In this document: positions 1 through 9,806 of the stretch, piece by piece
Position numbering within the stretch: position 1 is the stretch's first letter
How the letters are laid out: every line of letters begins with the position of its first letter
The notes under the pieces: generated by a model
Told to the model about the DNA's origin: nothing
Seen by the model: the letters and a program-made list of their open reading frames with translations, nothing else
Database searches by the model: none
Assembly: GCA_945888325.1 (NCBI GenBank)
Contig: CAMDAC010000011.1
Span: forward strand, 16,820 to 80,819
Source: Candidatus Sulfopaludibacter sp. SbA3
GTDB lineage: Bacteria; Pseudomonadota; Alphaproteobacteria; Caulobacterales; Hyphomonadaceae
Reading direction: 5' to 3'
Length of the DNA: 64,000 bases
Made by a program: the position numbers and the translations under genes

Positions 1-1
1 C

Positions 2-1855
2 GAATCCATCCTGCCGGACGGTGGCAGCGTCGTCGGCATGCGGATCTTCGAGTTCGATCCGGCCTACCGGGACTCGAAGATGGTCCAATGCGTGATAGAG
101 GTGATAAACACCGGCGAGCCGCGCACGCTGATCACGCAGCAGGGCCGTGTCGCAAAGATGCTCGGCAAGGTCGTGAAGACCATGATCATTCCGTCACCGC
201 GCGGGGCCGTCTCCTGCTCACATGAAATCACCGACATTGCCGCGGAGCGCGACGATGCCCGCCGCCGGTTCGAGCTCGCCCGCGCCGCTTGCGACAACGC
301 GCTGAACGGCATCATCCTTTCGGACAGCGACAGCAAGGCCCTCTACGTGAACCGCGCGATCAGCGACCTGCTGGGCTACACGCCCGAAGAAGTGGTCGGC
401 CAGAATATCGGCATACTGTTTGGCGTTAAGACGCTGGATGCCTTGCGGGCGTTCGGAAAGCACACCGTCAGCGAGATCGAGCGCGGCGAAAACATCCGCG
501 TCGAGCGTGATGCGGAGGCGGTGTCCAAATCCGGCGAACGGATTCGCACGCAATTCTCGACCTCAAGCACGGCCTGGGGCGACACTGGCCAAACGCTGTT
601 CATCACGGTGCTGCGCGACGTGCGCGAGGAACGTGCCAAGGCGCATGAATTGCGCGATGCGCTGGACCGGGCAGAACAGGCGACGCGGCTGAAGTCCGAG
701 TTCCTCGCCAACATGAGCCATGAGATCCGTACACCGCTGAACGGCGTGCTAGGTATGGCGCAGGTGCTGGCGCACAGCCCGCTGACGCCGGTTCAGGCCG
801 ACCAGGTGTCGGTGATCCTCGATTCCGGCAACACGCTGATGGTGCTGCTGAACGACATTCTGGATCTCTCCAAGATCGAAGCCGGGCGGATGGAAGTCTC
901 CTCAGTCGCCGGTGACATCCGCCACAAGCTCAGCGGCCTGTTCAAGCTGTATGAAGCCTCAGCGCGCGAAAAGGGTATCGGCGTCCAGCTGTTCGTCCAC
1001 CCGAGCGTGCCATCCAGGCTTGTGTTCGATCCGGTGCGCGTGCGCCAGTGTGTTGGCAACCTTGTCTCCAATGCAATCAAGTTCACCTCAGAGGGCGAAG
1101 TGATGATCGTGGTCTCCAGTGAGCCGTCCGAGGACGGGGGTCACAAGGTAACGGTCCACGTGTCCGACTCTGGCTGCGGGATTGCGGCCGACAAGATGGA
1201 CCGCGTATTTGAATCCTTCCCGCAGGAAGACGGATCGACCACGCGCCGCTTCGGTGGCACGGGCCTTGGCCTGTCGATCACGAGGAAACTGGCCCAGATG
1301 ATGGGCGGCGACGTGACCGCTGTGAGCCAGGTTTGCAGGGGCTCCGTCTTTACACTGACATTCAAGGCGGGTGTCGCGGTGCCGGCTATCCTGGAAAGCG
1401 GGGACAAGGTTGTTGCCGCACCGGTGTGCAAGCCGCGGGCCGGGCTGACAGGCTGCCGGGCGCTGGTCGTCGACGACAACAACATCAACCGGCGCGTCGC
1501 GCGCTCCTTCCTCGAAATTCATGGGGTGGAAATCAGCGAAGCGGCGGACGGCAACCAGGCGCTGGAGGTTCTGTCGAAAGACAAGTTCGACATCGTGCTG
1601 ATGGACATCCACATGCCGGGGCTCGATGGCGCCGAGGCGTTCAAGCGCCTGCGCAATTCCGGCAGCGTCAACCGCCTGACCCCGGTGATCGCGCTGATCG
1701 CCGATTCTATGCACGGCGACCGGGAGAAATTCCTCGCCAAGGGCTTTGACGGGTACGTTTCCAAGCCGATGGACGAACGATCTCTGGTGACGGCGATCAC
1801 CCAGACCTTGAGCCTTCCGGATGAAAAGTCCCGGACAATGTTGCAGGCCGGCTGA
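2..1855 (+). CDS. Hybrid sensor histidine kinase/response regulator (5' end outside window)
   Basis: Cytoplasmic-type hybrid kinase that would autophosphorylate on His and pass the phosphate to its own receiver. The reading frame is open to the left edge, so the N terminus is missing; the first internal ATG is at 38. Counting from that ATG, a PAS domain spans about residues 80-195, the H-box (NMSHEIRTP) has its His at 228, the ATPase has the N-box (NLVSNAIKF), DSGCGI and GGTGLGLSI motifs, and a receiver from about 475 to the end has VVDDNN, the phospho-acceptor Asp in MDIHMPG and a SKPMD lysine. No membrane segment is seen in the visible part. The stimulus is unknown. The family assignment is secure. 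Confidence 0.9.
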   Translation, partial: ESILPDGGSVVGMRIFEFDPAYRDSKMVQCVIEVINTGEPRTLITQQGRVAKMLGKVVKTMIIPSPRGAVSCSHEITDIAAERDDARRRFELARAACDNALNGIILSDSDSKALYVNRAISDLLGYTPEEVVGQNIGILFGVKTLDALRAFGKHTVSEIERGENIRVERDAEAVSKSGERIRTQFSTSSTAWGDTGQTLFITVLRDVREERAKAHELRDALDRAEQATRLKSEFLANMSHEIRTPLNGVLGMAQVLAHSPLTPVQADQVSVILDSGNTLMVLLNDILDLSKIEAGRMEVSSVAGDIRHKLSGLFKLYEASAREKGIGVQLFVHPSVPSRLVFDPVRVRQCVGNLVSNAIKFTSEGEVMIVVSSEPSEDGGHKVTVHVSDSGCGIAADKMDRVFESFPQEDGSTTRRFGGTGLGLSITRKLAQMMGGDVTAVSQVCRGSVFTLTFKAGVAVPAILESGDKVVAAPVCKPRAGLTGCRALVVDDNNINRRVARSFLEIHGVEISEAADGNQALEVLSKDKFDIVLMDIHMPGLDGAEAFKRLRNSGSVNRLTPVIALIADSMHGDREKFLAKGFDGYVSKPMDERSLVTAITQTLSLPDEKSRTMLQAG

Positions 1856-1946
1856 CGCTGGGTGAACTCGCGGCAGACCTGATTATCCGTAGACGGTTTC
1901 AGCAATTGATGGCACCTCCGGCGGCAGACAGCTGAAGGAGCACGCC

Positions 1947-2435
1947 ATGGTCAAGACACCGAAAGCCCACAAGCAGGTTGGTGAGGAATACCTCGCCACA
2001 GCGAAGCAAGCGAGCGCGGTGCACCGGTTCCCGTTTCCGCCGCAGATGGTGTGGAACGCGCTGCTGGACGGGGCGGCCTGGACCGAGTGGCTGCCGATCA
2101 CCAAGGTGACCTGGACGAGCCCCAAGCCGTTCGGGCCGGGCACGACTCGGACGGTGGAAGTCGGCGCCCAAGTGATCGAGGAAACCTTCTTTGCCTGGGA
2201 AGAGGGCAAGCGGATGGCGTTCCGGTTCGAGCGCTCCACCCTGCCCGTCTCGGCGGCGGTCGAAGATTACCGCATCTTGCCCGTCGAGGGTGGCTGCGAG
2301 CTGCGCTGGAGCGGCAAGGCGAGCGCCCCGCTGTTCCTGGGCGGCCTCGTGACAGGGCAGCTGACCAAGGGGCTGGTGGACGGAATGCCGAAGCTGGAAG
2401 CGCTGATCGCGAAGCAGCCGGAGCGGTTCAAGTAA
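1947..2435 (+). CDS. SRPBCC (START/Bet v1-like) family protein
   Basis: A 162-aa soluble protein resembling the polyketide cyclase/AHSA1 branch of the SRPBCC fold, which binds small hydrophobic ligands in a deep cavity. The N-terminal phrase FPFPPQMVWNALLDGAAWTEW is the usual first strand and helix of such proteins, and the C-terminal long helix (about 130-160) is present. A good ribosome-binding site (AAGGAG) lies 7 nt before the ATG. It converges on the GNAT gene, leaving only 3 bp between them. The ligand cannot be predicted. Confidence 0.75.
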   Translation: MVKTPKAHKQVGEEYLATAKQASAVHRFPFPPQMVWNALLDGAAWTEWLPITKVTWTSPKPFGPGTTRTVEVGAQVIEETFFAWEEGKRMAFRFERSTLPVSAAVEDYRILPVEGGCELRWSGKASAPLFLGGLVTGQLTKGLVDGMPKLEALIAKQPERFK

Positions 2436-2438
2436 GGT

Positions 2439-2990
2439 TCAGCCGGTCCACGCGTCGAACGGAATGATGTCCTCTGGGGCACCTTCGCTAGAACCCAAGG
2501 AACATTGCCACCAACCGACATCGTGCCACTGGCCGAGTTTGAAACCCACCTTGGTGCAGGTACCGAGATGGCGGAACCCCATCTCCTCGTGCAGCGCCAC
2601 GCTGGCGGCGTTCGGCAGCGCGATGCCGCCATAGGCGCGGCGAAAGCCCTGTGACGTCAGGATGCGGAGCAAATCCGTGTACAGAGCGCTCCCAAGCCCT
2701 TGACCTTGGGCAGGCGGCGACAGATAAACGGCGACATCGCAGGCCCAACGGTAGGCCTCGCGGGTCCGATGCTGAGAGGCGTAGGCATAACCCACGACCT
2801 GCCCCGCACGTTCGGCGACGAGCCAGGGATAAGTCATCAAGGTTGACACAATGCGCCTGTGCATTTCATCCGTGTCCGGAGGATGGGTCTCGAATGAAAT
2901 GACCGTGTCTGTGACGAAGGGCGCATAGATCGCCGCAATGGCCCCGGCATCTTCCGGCTTGGCAACCCGAAGGATCGCGGCGCCCGTCAT
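2439..2990 (-). CDS. GNAT N-acetyltransferase, phosphinothricin/methionine-sulfone acetyltransferase-like
   Basis: A 183-aa GCN5-related acetyltransferase. It has the Pat/MddA-type layout: an N-terminal AxIYAPFV.xTVISFE segment, the acetyl-CoA pyrophosphate loop in QGQGLGSALY (about residues 96-105), an IALPNxxSVALHEEMGF C-terminal strand-helix, and the terminal W-rich HDVGWWQ. Family members acetylate phosphinothricin, methionine sulfone or sulfoximine, so a detoxification or amino-acid role is likely. It starts 6 nt after isovaleryl-CoA dehydrogenase and is probably co-transcribed with it. Confidence 0.8.
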   Translation of the reverse strand: MTGAAILRVAKPEDAGAIAAIYAPFVTDTVISFETHPPDTDEMHRRIVSTLMTYPWLVAERAGQVVGYAYASQHRTREAYRWACDVAVYLSPPAQGQGLGSALYTDLLRILTSQGFRRAYGGIALPNAASVALHEEMGFRHLGTCTKVGFKLGQWHDVGWWQCSLGSSEGAPEDIIPFDAWTG

Positions 2991-2996
2991 TCGTCC

Positions 2997-4169
2997 TCAG
3001 GCCGTCTCGCTGAACAGTTCGCGGCCAATCAGCCAGCGGCGGATTTCAGATGTCCCTGCCCCGATTTCGTAGAGCTTGGCGTCGCGCAGGAGCCGGCCGG
3101 TGGGATACTCGTTGATATAGCCGTTGCCGCCGAGCAGCTGGATGGCGTCGAGGGCGAGCTTGGTCGCGGTTTCGGCCGCATAGAGGATGGCGCCCGCCGC
3201 GTCCTTGCGGGCGGTCTCGCCGCGGTCGCAGGCTTTCGCGACGGCGTAGACATAGGCTTTGGCGGCGTTCATCTGCACATACATGTCCGCGAGCTTGCCC
3301 TGCACGAGCTGGAACTCGCCGATCGACTGGCCGAACTGCTTGCGATCGTGGATGTAGGGAATCACGACATCCAGGCAGGCCTGCATGATGCCGGTGGGGC
3401 CGGCGGAGAGTACCGAGCGTTCATAATCGAGGCCGCTCATCAGGATGCGTGCGCCGGCGCCGACGGGGCCCATGACGTTTTCCTGCGGCACTTCGCAATT
3501 GTCGAACACGAGCTCGCCGGTTTCCGACCCGCGCATGCCGAGCTTGTCGAGCTTCTGGGCGACCGAGAAACCCTTGAAGCCGCGCTCGATCAGGAAGGCG
3601 GTGATGCCCTTGGAGCCAGCGTCCATGTCGGTCTTGGCATAGACGACCAGAGTGTCCGCATCCGGAGCATTGGTGATCCACATCTTGGTGCCGTTGAGGA
3701 CGTAGCGGTCGCCCTTCTTGTCGGCGCGAAGCTTCATCGAGATGACGTCGGAGCCGGCGCCGCTCTCGCTCATCGCGAGGGAGCCGAGATGTTCGCCGGA
3801 GATCAGCTTCGGCAGGTAACGGGCCTTCTGTTCGTCATTGCCCCAGCGGCGCAGCTGGTTGACGCAGAGGTTCGAGTGCGCGCCGTAGGAAAGGCCCACC
3901 GAAGCCGAGGCGCGGGAGATTTCTTCCATGGCCACGACATGCTCAAGATAGCCGAGACCGGTGCCGCCCCACTCCTCTTCGACGGTGATGCCGAGGAGGC
4001 CGAGTTCGCCCATCTTCGGCAAGAGGTCGCGCGGAAACTTGTCCGTCCGGTCGATCTCGGCGGCGCGGGGCGCGATCTCGTTCTGGGCAAAGTTTTTCAC
4101 GGTTTCGCGGATCATGTCCGCGGTTTCACCGAGATCGAAGTTCAGCGTGGGATATGTGTTCGGAATCAT
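2997..4169 (-). CDS. liuA: Isovaleryl-CoA dehydrogenase (leucine degradation)
   Basis: FAD flavoenzyme that oxidises isovaleryl-CoA to 3-methylcrotonyl-CoA and passes electrons to ETF. At 390 aa it is full length. It shows the acyl-CoA dehydrogenase N domain, the FAD-binding MSESGAGSD and WITNAP motifs, and the signature in which the catalytic Glu of IVDs lies in the LDYERSVL segment rather than near the C terminus. The C-terminal [10 protein letters not shown] completes the FAD site. The rest of the leucine pathway (methylcrotonyl-CoA carboxylase and so on) is not next to it. The GNAT gene follows at once. Confidence 0.92.
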   Translation of the reverse strand: MIPNTYPTLNFDLGETADMIRETVKNFAQNEIAPRAAEIDRTDKFPRDLLPKMGELGLLGITVEEEWGGTGLGYLEHVVAMEEISRASASVGLSYGAHSNLCVNQLRRWGNDEQKARYLPKLISGEHLGSLAMSESGAGSDVISMKLRADKKGDRYVLNGTKMWITNAPDADTLVVYAKTDMDAGSKGITAFLIERGFKGFSVAQKLDKLGMRGSETGELVFDNCEVPQENVMGPVGAGARILMSGLDYERSVLSAGPTGIMQACLDVVIPYIHDRKQFGQSIGEFQLVQGKLADMYVQMNAAKAYVYAVAKACDRGETARKDAAGAILYAAETATKLALDAIQLLGGNGYINEYPTGRLLRDAKLYEIGAGTSEIRRWLIGRELFSETA

Positions 4170-4210
4170 GGGGCTTCCCTAGCAAGGGCGCCCCGGCCTG
4201 TCACCGTTTG

Positions 4211-5413
4211 TCAGTCCTGACGGGTCAGGGCGCGGTAGAGATAATAGCTGGCGATCAGGAACAGGAAGCCGCCGCCGAGGGCGAGTACGGGGCCGGCAAA
4301 GGCGTCACTCTCGCGCAGCATCGGGCGGGCCGTGCGCGAAAGAAAACGCTCGATACCGGCAATAAAGCCGACGAGGCCGAGGCCCGAAAGCAAGGCATAG
4401 GGCACCCAGGCGCCGAGATTGTGGATCGCGGCGGTGTCGAGGTCGCCGTTCTCCTGGATGGCGCGCTCGAGGTCGCGCGGGTCGACCTGGACGATATCGA
4501 GGTCATCGACCACCACGCCTTCGGCGAGCGGAAGCGCGGGCAGTCCTTCCTCGGACGGGGCGGCGGATGCGGGGCGCGGCATGCGGCGGCGCTCGATGCC
4601 TTCCGGCGGGCCTTTGGACCGCTGGGGCGGCGGAGCGGGCGTCAGCAGGGCGGCCGGGGGCTCGTCGCCAACCAGCGCCTTCACGGCGTCGGTGATCTCT
4701 TCCGGGGTGGGGCCGTCGCCGGGCGCGGCGGGCGGCGCAGGCGGAGCCGGCGGCTGGGGCGGCGCTTCGCCGAGGATGCGGGCGATGCGCTCGCTGACGG
4801 CGCGGGCGGCGGCCTGGGTGGAGTTTTCCGGCGTGGCGGCTGCCGCGGTCTCGCTGGAGACGCGGGGGCCGATGGTGACCGAGCGGGCGCCGGGATCGGT
4901 CTCTTCGTCGTCATGGCCCTGCTGGGCAAGCGGGCGCACAAGCGCGCCGGGAATGGCAGCGCGGCCGGCGGGGTGTTCGAGGAAGTGCGCAATCTCGGCG
5001 GCGCGGCGGCGGGCCAGCGCGTCCACGACGCGCAGCTCGCCGGAAATGTTCGCGAGGCGCCAGGCCCACATGGCATTGGCCGCCAGCGCGCGGTCACCGG
5101 CATTGAGCGCGGCGACGACATCCGAATTCTCGAAGGCTTCGCTGCCGATGTTGAACGCAAAGGATATGAGCGCATCGAACTCGTTCTGGCTGAGCGGGCT
5201 CAGCACCTGTTCGGCGATCTGCTGCTCGAACTGGGGCAAGTCATGGTGGCGCAGGATGAGCGCGGCGTCGCGCGGGGTGATCTGCAGGCCGGCGCGGGCG
5301 GTGGCGGTATGGCCATAGCCGATCAGCCAGCCGCCACCGGGCAGACGCGCTGCCCGCGGGCGAAAGCCCTCGAAGCTCTGGATGAGCTCGATACCCTGTG
5401 CTGACGTGCGCAT
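4211..5413 (-). CDS. GH24 lysozyme-like protein with C-terminal membrane anchor
   Basis: N-terminal T4-type lysozyme (muramidase) domain of about 150 residues. It has the GH24 active-site block: catalytic Glu in SFEGFRP (residue 15 from the chosen start), followed by WLIGYGHT, and the NEFDALISFAFNIG helix. A Pro/Ala-rich linker (about 190-300) follows, then two hydrophobic segments near the C terminus (LLSGLGLVGFIAGI and ALGGGFLFLIASYYL). There is no N-terminal signal peptide. ATG at 5413 is chosen; GTG at 5431 or TTG at 5425 are possible, since a GGGAG lies before them. Phage lysozymes lack this tail, so a chromosomal envelope role is likelier. No phage genes surround it. Confidence 0.75.
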   Translation of the reverse strand: MRTSAQGIELIQSFEGFRPRAARLPGGGWLIGYGHTATARAGLQITPRDAALILRHHDLPQFEQQIAEQVLSPLSQNEFDALISFAFNIGSEAFENSDVVAALNAGDRALAANAMWAWRLANISGELRVVDALARRRAAEIAHFLEHPAGRAAIPGALVRPLAQQGHDDEETDPGARSVTIGPRVSSETAAAATPENSTQAAARAVSERIARILGEAPPQPPAPPAPPAAPGDGPTPEEITDAVKALVGDEPPAALLTPAPPPQRSKGPPEGIERRRMPRPASAAPSEEGLPALPLAEGVVVDDLDIVQVDPRDLERAIQENGDLDTAAIHNLGAWVPYALLSGLGLVGFIAGIERFLSRTARPMLRESDAFAGPVLALGGGFLFLIASYYLYRALTRQD

Positions 5414-5533
5414 GGGACGGGCCAAACCCACTAGCTCCCGTTGTGGTACATCCGGCGAATTGCCTACAGGTGGCCCCTGCAAAACGCGCGCCCATTCGCC
5501 TGCAACGCGAGATTCGGCCGAAAATCCGTCTGT

Positions 5534-6910
5534 TTACAAGAGGACGATCGTGGCGAGGCCGAGAAAGCTGAAGAAAGCCATCACATCGGTCAAGGTTAAG
5601 ACGAAAACCGATGAGGCAACAGCGGGGTCTGCGCCGAGGCGTTTGAGGCCCAGCGGCACCAGGATCCCGGACAGGCCCGCCCACAGGAATGTGCCGAACA
5701 TGGCGAAGGCGATAACGAGGCCGAGGCGCGTATCCCCGAACCAGAACAGCGCGATCAGGCCCACTCCGACGCCAATCAGCAGCCCGTTGAAGGCGGCCGC
5801 CATGAATTCCCTCAGGATCGCGCGGCGGGCCGAGGCGCCGTCCAGCTGGCGCGAGGCGATGGCGCGCACGGCCACGGCGAGGCCCTGACTGCCGGCATTG
5901 CCGCCGAGCGCCGCAACCACAGGCATCAGGATCGCCAGCGCGACGACCTCCTCGATCGCGCCTTCGAACATCGAGATGATCGCCGAGGCGATGAAGGCGG
6001 TGAACAGGTTGATCGCGAGCCAGGGCAGCCGGGCCTTGACGGTTTCGAACACGGTGTCGGAGGCGTCGGCGGAGGACACGTTCGACAGGGCCAGCAGGTC
6101 TTCGGAATGCTCCGAATGCATGACGTCGACCATGTCATCGACCGTGATCATGCCTACGAGGCGGCCAGCGGTATCGGTGACGGGAGCCGAGGCGAGCGAG
6201 TATTTCTGGAACTGATAGGCGACGTCTTCCTGGTCGGTAGACGTATCCAGCGTCATCGTCGGCTCGTTCATGATGTCTTCGAGCGGCGTTTCCCTCGGCT
6301 GGCGCAGCAGGTTGGCCAGCGGGACGATGCCGAGCAGCCGGTGGGCCGGGTCGATCACGTAGATCTCGTGGAAGACTTCCGGCAGTTCGGTGCCGAGCGC
6401 GCGGGCATGGTCGATGGTCTGGCCGACGGTCCAGAATTCCGGCACGGCGACGAATTCCGTCTGCATCAGACGGCCGGCGGTTTCCTCTTCATAGCCGAGG
6501 CTGCGTTCGAGTTCCGCCCGGTCTACCGGCGCGAGATCTTCGAGGATGCGCTCACGGCGGTCATCCTCAAGGTCTTCGAGAATGGTCGTCGCATCGTCTG
6601 AATCGAGTTCGTCGAGGGCCTGCGCCACCGCCTGGTCCGGCAGCATGTCGACGGCGTCTTCGCGGTAGGAATCGCGCAGCTCGATCAGGATTTCAGGCGG
6701 CAGCTCGCCGCCGAGGAGTTCGACGGCCTCCTCGAACGTATCGTAGTTGAGGGCTTCCAGCGCATCGGCCGCGTCGGCCGGGTGCATGCGCTTCAGCGTG
6801 CGCGACAGCCAGCGGATATCGCGCTCGTCGACGGCGTCGGCGAGGTCGCTCAGAAAGAGCGGGTCAATCTTGCCCTGCTCGGCAAGCGTGGGGGCGCTGG
6901 TATCAGTCAT
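5534..6910 (-). CDS. mgtE: Magnesium transporter MgtE
   Basis: A 458-aa Mg2+ channel. It has the N-terminal superhelical MgtE_N domain (about 15-135), two CBS domains (about 145-260) that sense cytoplasmic Mg2+, and a C-terminal five-helix membrane domain (about 290-458) with the conserved GGNAGSQ pore segment. Family knowledge says it imports Mg2+ and is gated shut by Mg2+ bound between the N and CBS domains. It stands alone, with 50-120 bp gaps on both sides. Confidence 0.93.
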   Translation of the reverse strand: MTDTSAPTLAEQGKIDPLFLSDLADAVDERDIRWLSRTLKRMHPADAADALEALNYDTFEEAVELLGGELPPEILIELRDSYREDAVDMLPDQAVAQALDELDSDDATTILEDLEDDRRERILEDLAPVDRAELERSLGYEEETAGRLMQTEFVAVPEFWTVGQTIDHARALGTELPEVFHEIYVIDPAHRLLGIVPLANLLRQPRETPLEDIMNEPTMTLDTSTDQEDVAYQFQKYSLASAPVTDTAGRLVGMITVDDMVDVMHSEHSEDLLALSNVSSADASDTVFETVKARLPWLAINLFTAFIASAIISMFEGAIEEVVALAILMPVVAALGGNAGSQGLAVAVRAIASRQLDGASARRAILREFMAAAFNGLLIGVGVGLIALFWFGDTRLGLVIAFAMFGTFLWAGLSGILVPLGLKRLGADPAVASSVFVLTLTDVMAFFSFLGLATIVLL

Positions 6911-6970
6911 TGGCGCCTCTCATGCCGGGGTTGCTGCGCCGCGGCAAGAGAGGGCCAATCCGGCCTCAGG

Positions 6971-8473
6971 TCAGCTGTAGCGGAATTCCGGCGCGTCGAG
7001 ATCGACCAGCGGGAGTTCGTCCTTTTCCTTCCAGTAGTTCTGGGTATGGGCCCATTCCGGGTTCGCCCCGCGTTTGGGCATCTGATCCATGGAGCGGGCG
7101 AGGTAGCCCGGATTGAAGTTGTCCTCGTCGATCCAGGGCAGGATTTCCATGTTGTGGTCCTGCGGGCGGAGCGCGACTTCGACCTGCTTGGCACCTTTCG
7201 CATCCATGTGCTTCAAGAGCCGCGCGACGAAGTCTCCCATCATGTCCACACGCAGCGTCCAGCTGGCGCGGAAATAACCGAACACCCAGACGAGGTTCGG
7301 CACGCCTGTGAACATCATGCCGCGATAGGTGATGGTGTCGGCCCAGTTGACCGGCTTTCCGTCGACTTCAAACGGAATGCCGCCGAGGACAGACAGGTTG
7401 AAGCCGGTGGCCGTCACGATCACGTCGGCTTCCAGTTCGCGCCCGGACTTCAGCAGGATGCCCTTTTCGGTGAACCGCTCGATATGGTCGGTGACGACGC
7501 TCGCCAGCCCGGCCTTGATGCCTTCGAAAAGGTCCGCATCCGGAACAAAGGCGACGCGCTGCTGCCAGGGGCGGTAGCTCGGCGTGAAGTGCTTCATGTC
7601 GTAGCCTTCCGGGAGGCAGGCCTTGACCCCTTCCAGCAACTCGTTGCGCAGGAGTTCGGAATCCTCGAAGGAGCGGCGGGTGAATTCGGCCTGTTCGAAC
7701 AGATACTTTCGGCGGACGATCTCGTGGATCCACTTCTCGTCCACACCCAGCATGCGCAGTTCGTCGGCCAGGACGTTCTCGTTGCGGGCCGGGATGAAAT
7801 AGGTCGGCGAGCGCTGCAGCAGCGTCACGTGTTCGCACTTACCGGCGATGGCCGGCACCACGGTCGCAGCGGTCGCGCCTGAACCGATCACCACGACCTT
7901 CTTGCCCGTGAGATCGAGGCCTTCCGGCCACGTCTGCGGGTGGACGATCTGTCCACGGAAGGTGTCCATCCCCGGCCATTCGGGGGTGTAGCCTTCAGCG
8001 TGCTTGTAGTAGCCTTGGCACATCCAGAGGAACTTTGCGGTGAAGGTCAGCATTTCGCCGGTATCAAGACGTTCGGCCTTGACGGTCCAGCGCTTCTTCG
8101 CGCTCGACCAGCTGGCGGACGTGATCTTGTGGCGGTAACGGATGTGGGCCGCGAGCTCGTTCTCCGCGATCACCTCCTCCATGTACTTCAGGATCTCTTC
8201 GCGGCTGGCGATTGGCGGGCCGACCCAGGGCTTGTAGCGATAGCCGAAGGTATACAGATCGGAGTCCGAGCGGGTGCCGGGATACTTGTGCATGTGCCAG
8301 GTGCCGCCGAAGGTTTCGTAGGCTTCCAGGATGACGAACTTCTTCTTCGGGTTCTGGGTTTTCAGGTGGTATCCGGCGCCTACGCCGGAGATACCGGCGC
8401 CGACCACCAGCACATCGAAATGCTCGGTCTTCGCCTTGGTCTTTGAAGCCTGAAGGGTTGCTGTATCGGCCAT
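6971..8473 (-). CDS. Flavin-containing monooxygenase, Baeyer-Villiger type
   Basis: A 500-aa NAD(P)H/FAD monooxygenase. Two Rossmann GxGxxG/A motifs (GAGISG near residue 26 and GSGATA near 200) flank a Baeyer-Villiger fingerprint, F-R-G-x-x-x-H-P-Q-T-W-P. Such enzymes insert oxygen next to a carbonyl, giving esters or lactones, or oxidise heteroatoms. The start is set at 8473, where GGAGGAAT sits just upstream; a longer frame to 8512 lacks support. The substrate cannot be told from context. It is probably transcribed alone. Confidence 0.85.
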   Translation of the reverse strand: MADTATLQASKTKAKTEHFDVLVVGAGISGVGAGYHLKTQNPKKKFVILEAYETFGGTWHMHKYPGTRSDSDLYTFGYRYKPWVGPPIASREEILKYMEEVIAENELAAHIRYRHKITSASWSSAKKRWTVKAERLDTGEMLTFTAKFLWMCQGYYKHAEGYTPEWPGMDTFRGQIVHPQTWPEGLDLTGKKVVVIGSGATAATVVPAIAGKCEHVTLLQRSPTYFIPARNENVLADELRMLGVDEKWIHEIVRRKYLFEQAEFTRRSFEDSELLRNELLEGVKACLPEGYDMKHFTPSYRPWQQRVAFVPDADLFEGIKAGLASVVTDHIERFTEKGILLKSGRELEADVIVTATGFNLSVLGGIPFEVDGKPVNWADTITYRGMMFTGVPNLVWVFGYFRASWTLRVDMMGDFVARLLKHMDAKGAKQVEVALRPQDHNMEILPWIDEDNFNPGYLARSMDQMPKRGANPEWAHTQNYWKEKDELPLVDLDAPEFRYS

Positions 8474-8616
8474 GTTATTCCTCCCACTCGCCGCGTGCGC
8501 CCACGGGGCCAAACGTCTGATGCGTGCAAGTGTCGCCCGGGAGGAAGGCGCCTCAATACGTAAACGACCGGACCTGCCGCAAAGGCAAGCAAGGGAAAAC
8601 TGAAAGGGCGGCTGCG

Positions 8617-9600
8617 CTAGTCGTTGGCCGGAGCGCGTTCGACGGCGCGGCGTTCGGGAAAGTCTTCCTCGAATTCGGTCACCGCGCGGGCGCGGCGGTA
8701 TTCGTACAGCGAGCCACGCGCCAGCCCGAGGGCCCAGGCTTCGTGGAAATCCTGCAGCAGTGGATCTGCAAGGGGCATCAAGGTTCGCCGCAGGCGCGCC
8801 GTGCAGACGCCCCTCGCGGCCTTGAACAGGCTGCTCAGCATCCGGAGCGCTCCGGCATGACGTTGCCGGCGCCAGCCCACGCCATAGCCATGACGGAAAG
8901 CCCGCTGGATGACGCTTTGGGCGTCCAGCTGGGAAGACCGGATCATATGGCGCACGCAGGCGCGCTCCGCGAACCAGGCCCTGTGGCCTGCTGCCTCCAG
9001 GCGCTCCATCAGTTCGGTTTCGGAGCCCATCGGATAGCCTTGGCTACCATTCGGTCCGAACTTGGGATCGAACCGCACGCCGGTTTTGAAAACATGCGCG
9101 CGGACCGCCATGTTGGGGCCCCAGGCGAGCTGGCATTTGACTGGGCCTTCGCTCTCGGACGTCAGCGAGAACAGGATGCCGAAATGGTGGCGCACCGGGT
9201 CGAGGTGGACGATGCCGCTGCTTGGCCAGTGCGGCAGGATGCGGCCGGCGAACACATCCCGGTCCGGATGCGCCTTGCCGGCGGCTTCCAGCTCTTCGAG
9301 CCATTCAGGGCTCGGGAGAATGTCGTCATCGGTCAGCACAACCAGTTCGTTGGGGTCGAGGCTGGCGCTGACCGTGTCCAGAACGAGGTTAACGCAGCGG
9401 TTCTTGCCGCGGACGGGTTGCTTGTAGATGACCAGCGGCAAGCGGTTCGAGAAACTGTCGAGCAGATCCAGCGTGCCGTCTTCGCTGCCATTGTCGACGA
9501 CATGGAACCGCGTGCCCGCCGGAAGGCGGACGCGCAGCATGGCCTCCAACATTTCCCGGAGCCGGCCATTGCCATTGAGAGTGGAGAGAATGACGATCAT
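8617..9600 (-). CDS. Glycosyltransferase family 2
   Basis: A 327-aa GT-A-fold transferase. It begins MIVILSTLNGNGRL, has the metal-binding acidic cluster LTDDDILP (about residues 85-92) and a GSETELMERL acceptor-side motif. It would transfer a sugar from a nucleotide donor to a surface glycan or lipid. The start at 9600 is chosen because the frame above it has no conserved sequence and an AGAGG precedes the ATG. It is on the same strand as the flippase and ATP-grasp genes upstream, although about 385 bp separates it from the flippase. Confidence 0.82.
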   Translation of the reverse strand: MIVILSTLNGNGRLREMLEAMLRVRLPAGTRFHVVDNGSEDGTLDLLDSFSNRLPLVIYKQPVRGKNRCVNLVLDTVSASLDPNELVVLTDDDILPSPEWLEELEAAGKAHPDRDVFAGRILPHWPSSGIVHLDPVRHHFGILFSLTSESEGPVKCQLAWGPNMAVRAHVFKTGVRFDPKFGPNGSQGYPMGSETELMERLEAAGHRAWFAERACVRHMIRSSQLDAQSVIQRAFRHGYGVGWRRQRHAGALRMLSSLFKAARGVCTARLRRTLMPLADPLLQDFHEAWALGLARGSLYEYRRARAVTEFEEDFPERRAVERAPAND

Positions 9601-9806
9601 GCGGCCTCTGTCCCTGCACAGAGCAGGCCAGATTGCGCAGGATTGGACGCAGCAGCCGAGCATGCCGGTTCAGGCTGCAAATGCAGCCACCGCGCGCAGA
9701 ATGCAGGCCGGTTCGTCACGAAATAGAGCGTCTCCAAAAGCGTCGCGAAACCAAATAGCCAAAGCGGGACAAGATCAACGTATCCCGCGTCCTTGCGAAG
9801 TTTCAC
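9597..9806 (-). CDS. Possible small membrane protein (GTG start), uncertain
   Basis: A 69-codon frame that starts with GTG and ends in an ATGA overlap with the GT2 start, the kind of coupling real operons show. Residues about 10-35 are hydrophobic (VPLWLFGFATLLETLYF), so a single membrane helix is possible. There is no strong ribosome-binding site and I recognise no family. It may equally be untranslated leader for the glycosyltransferase. Confidence 0.3.
   Translation of the reverse strand: MKLRKDAGYVDLVPLWLFGFATLLETLYFVTNRPAFCARWLHLQPEPACSAAASNPAQSGLLCAGTEAA

Noticed and set aside
4211..5413. Prophage endolysin
   Set aside because: No holin, integrase, portal or tail genes are nearby, and the C-terminal anchor is not typical of phage lysozymes.
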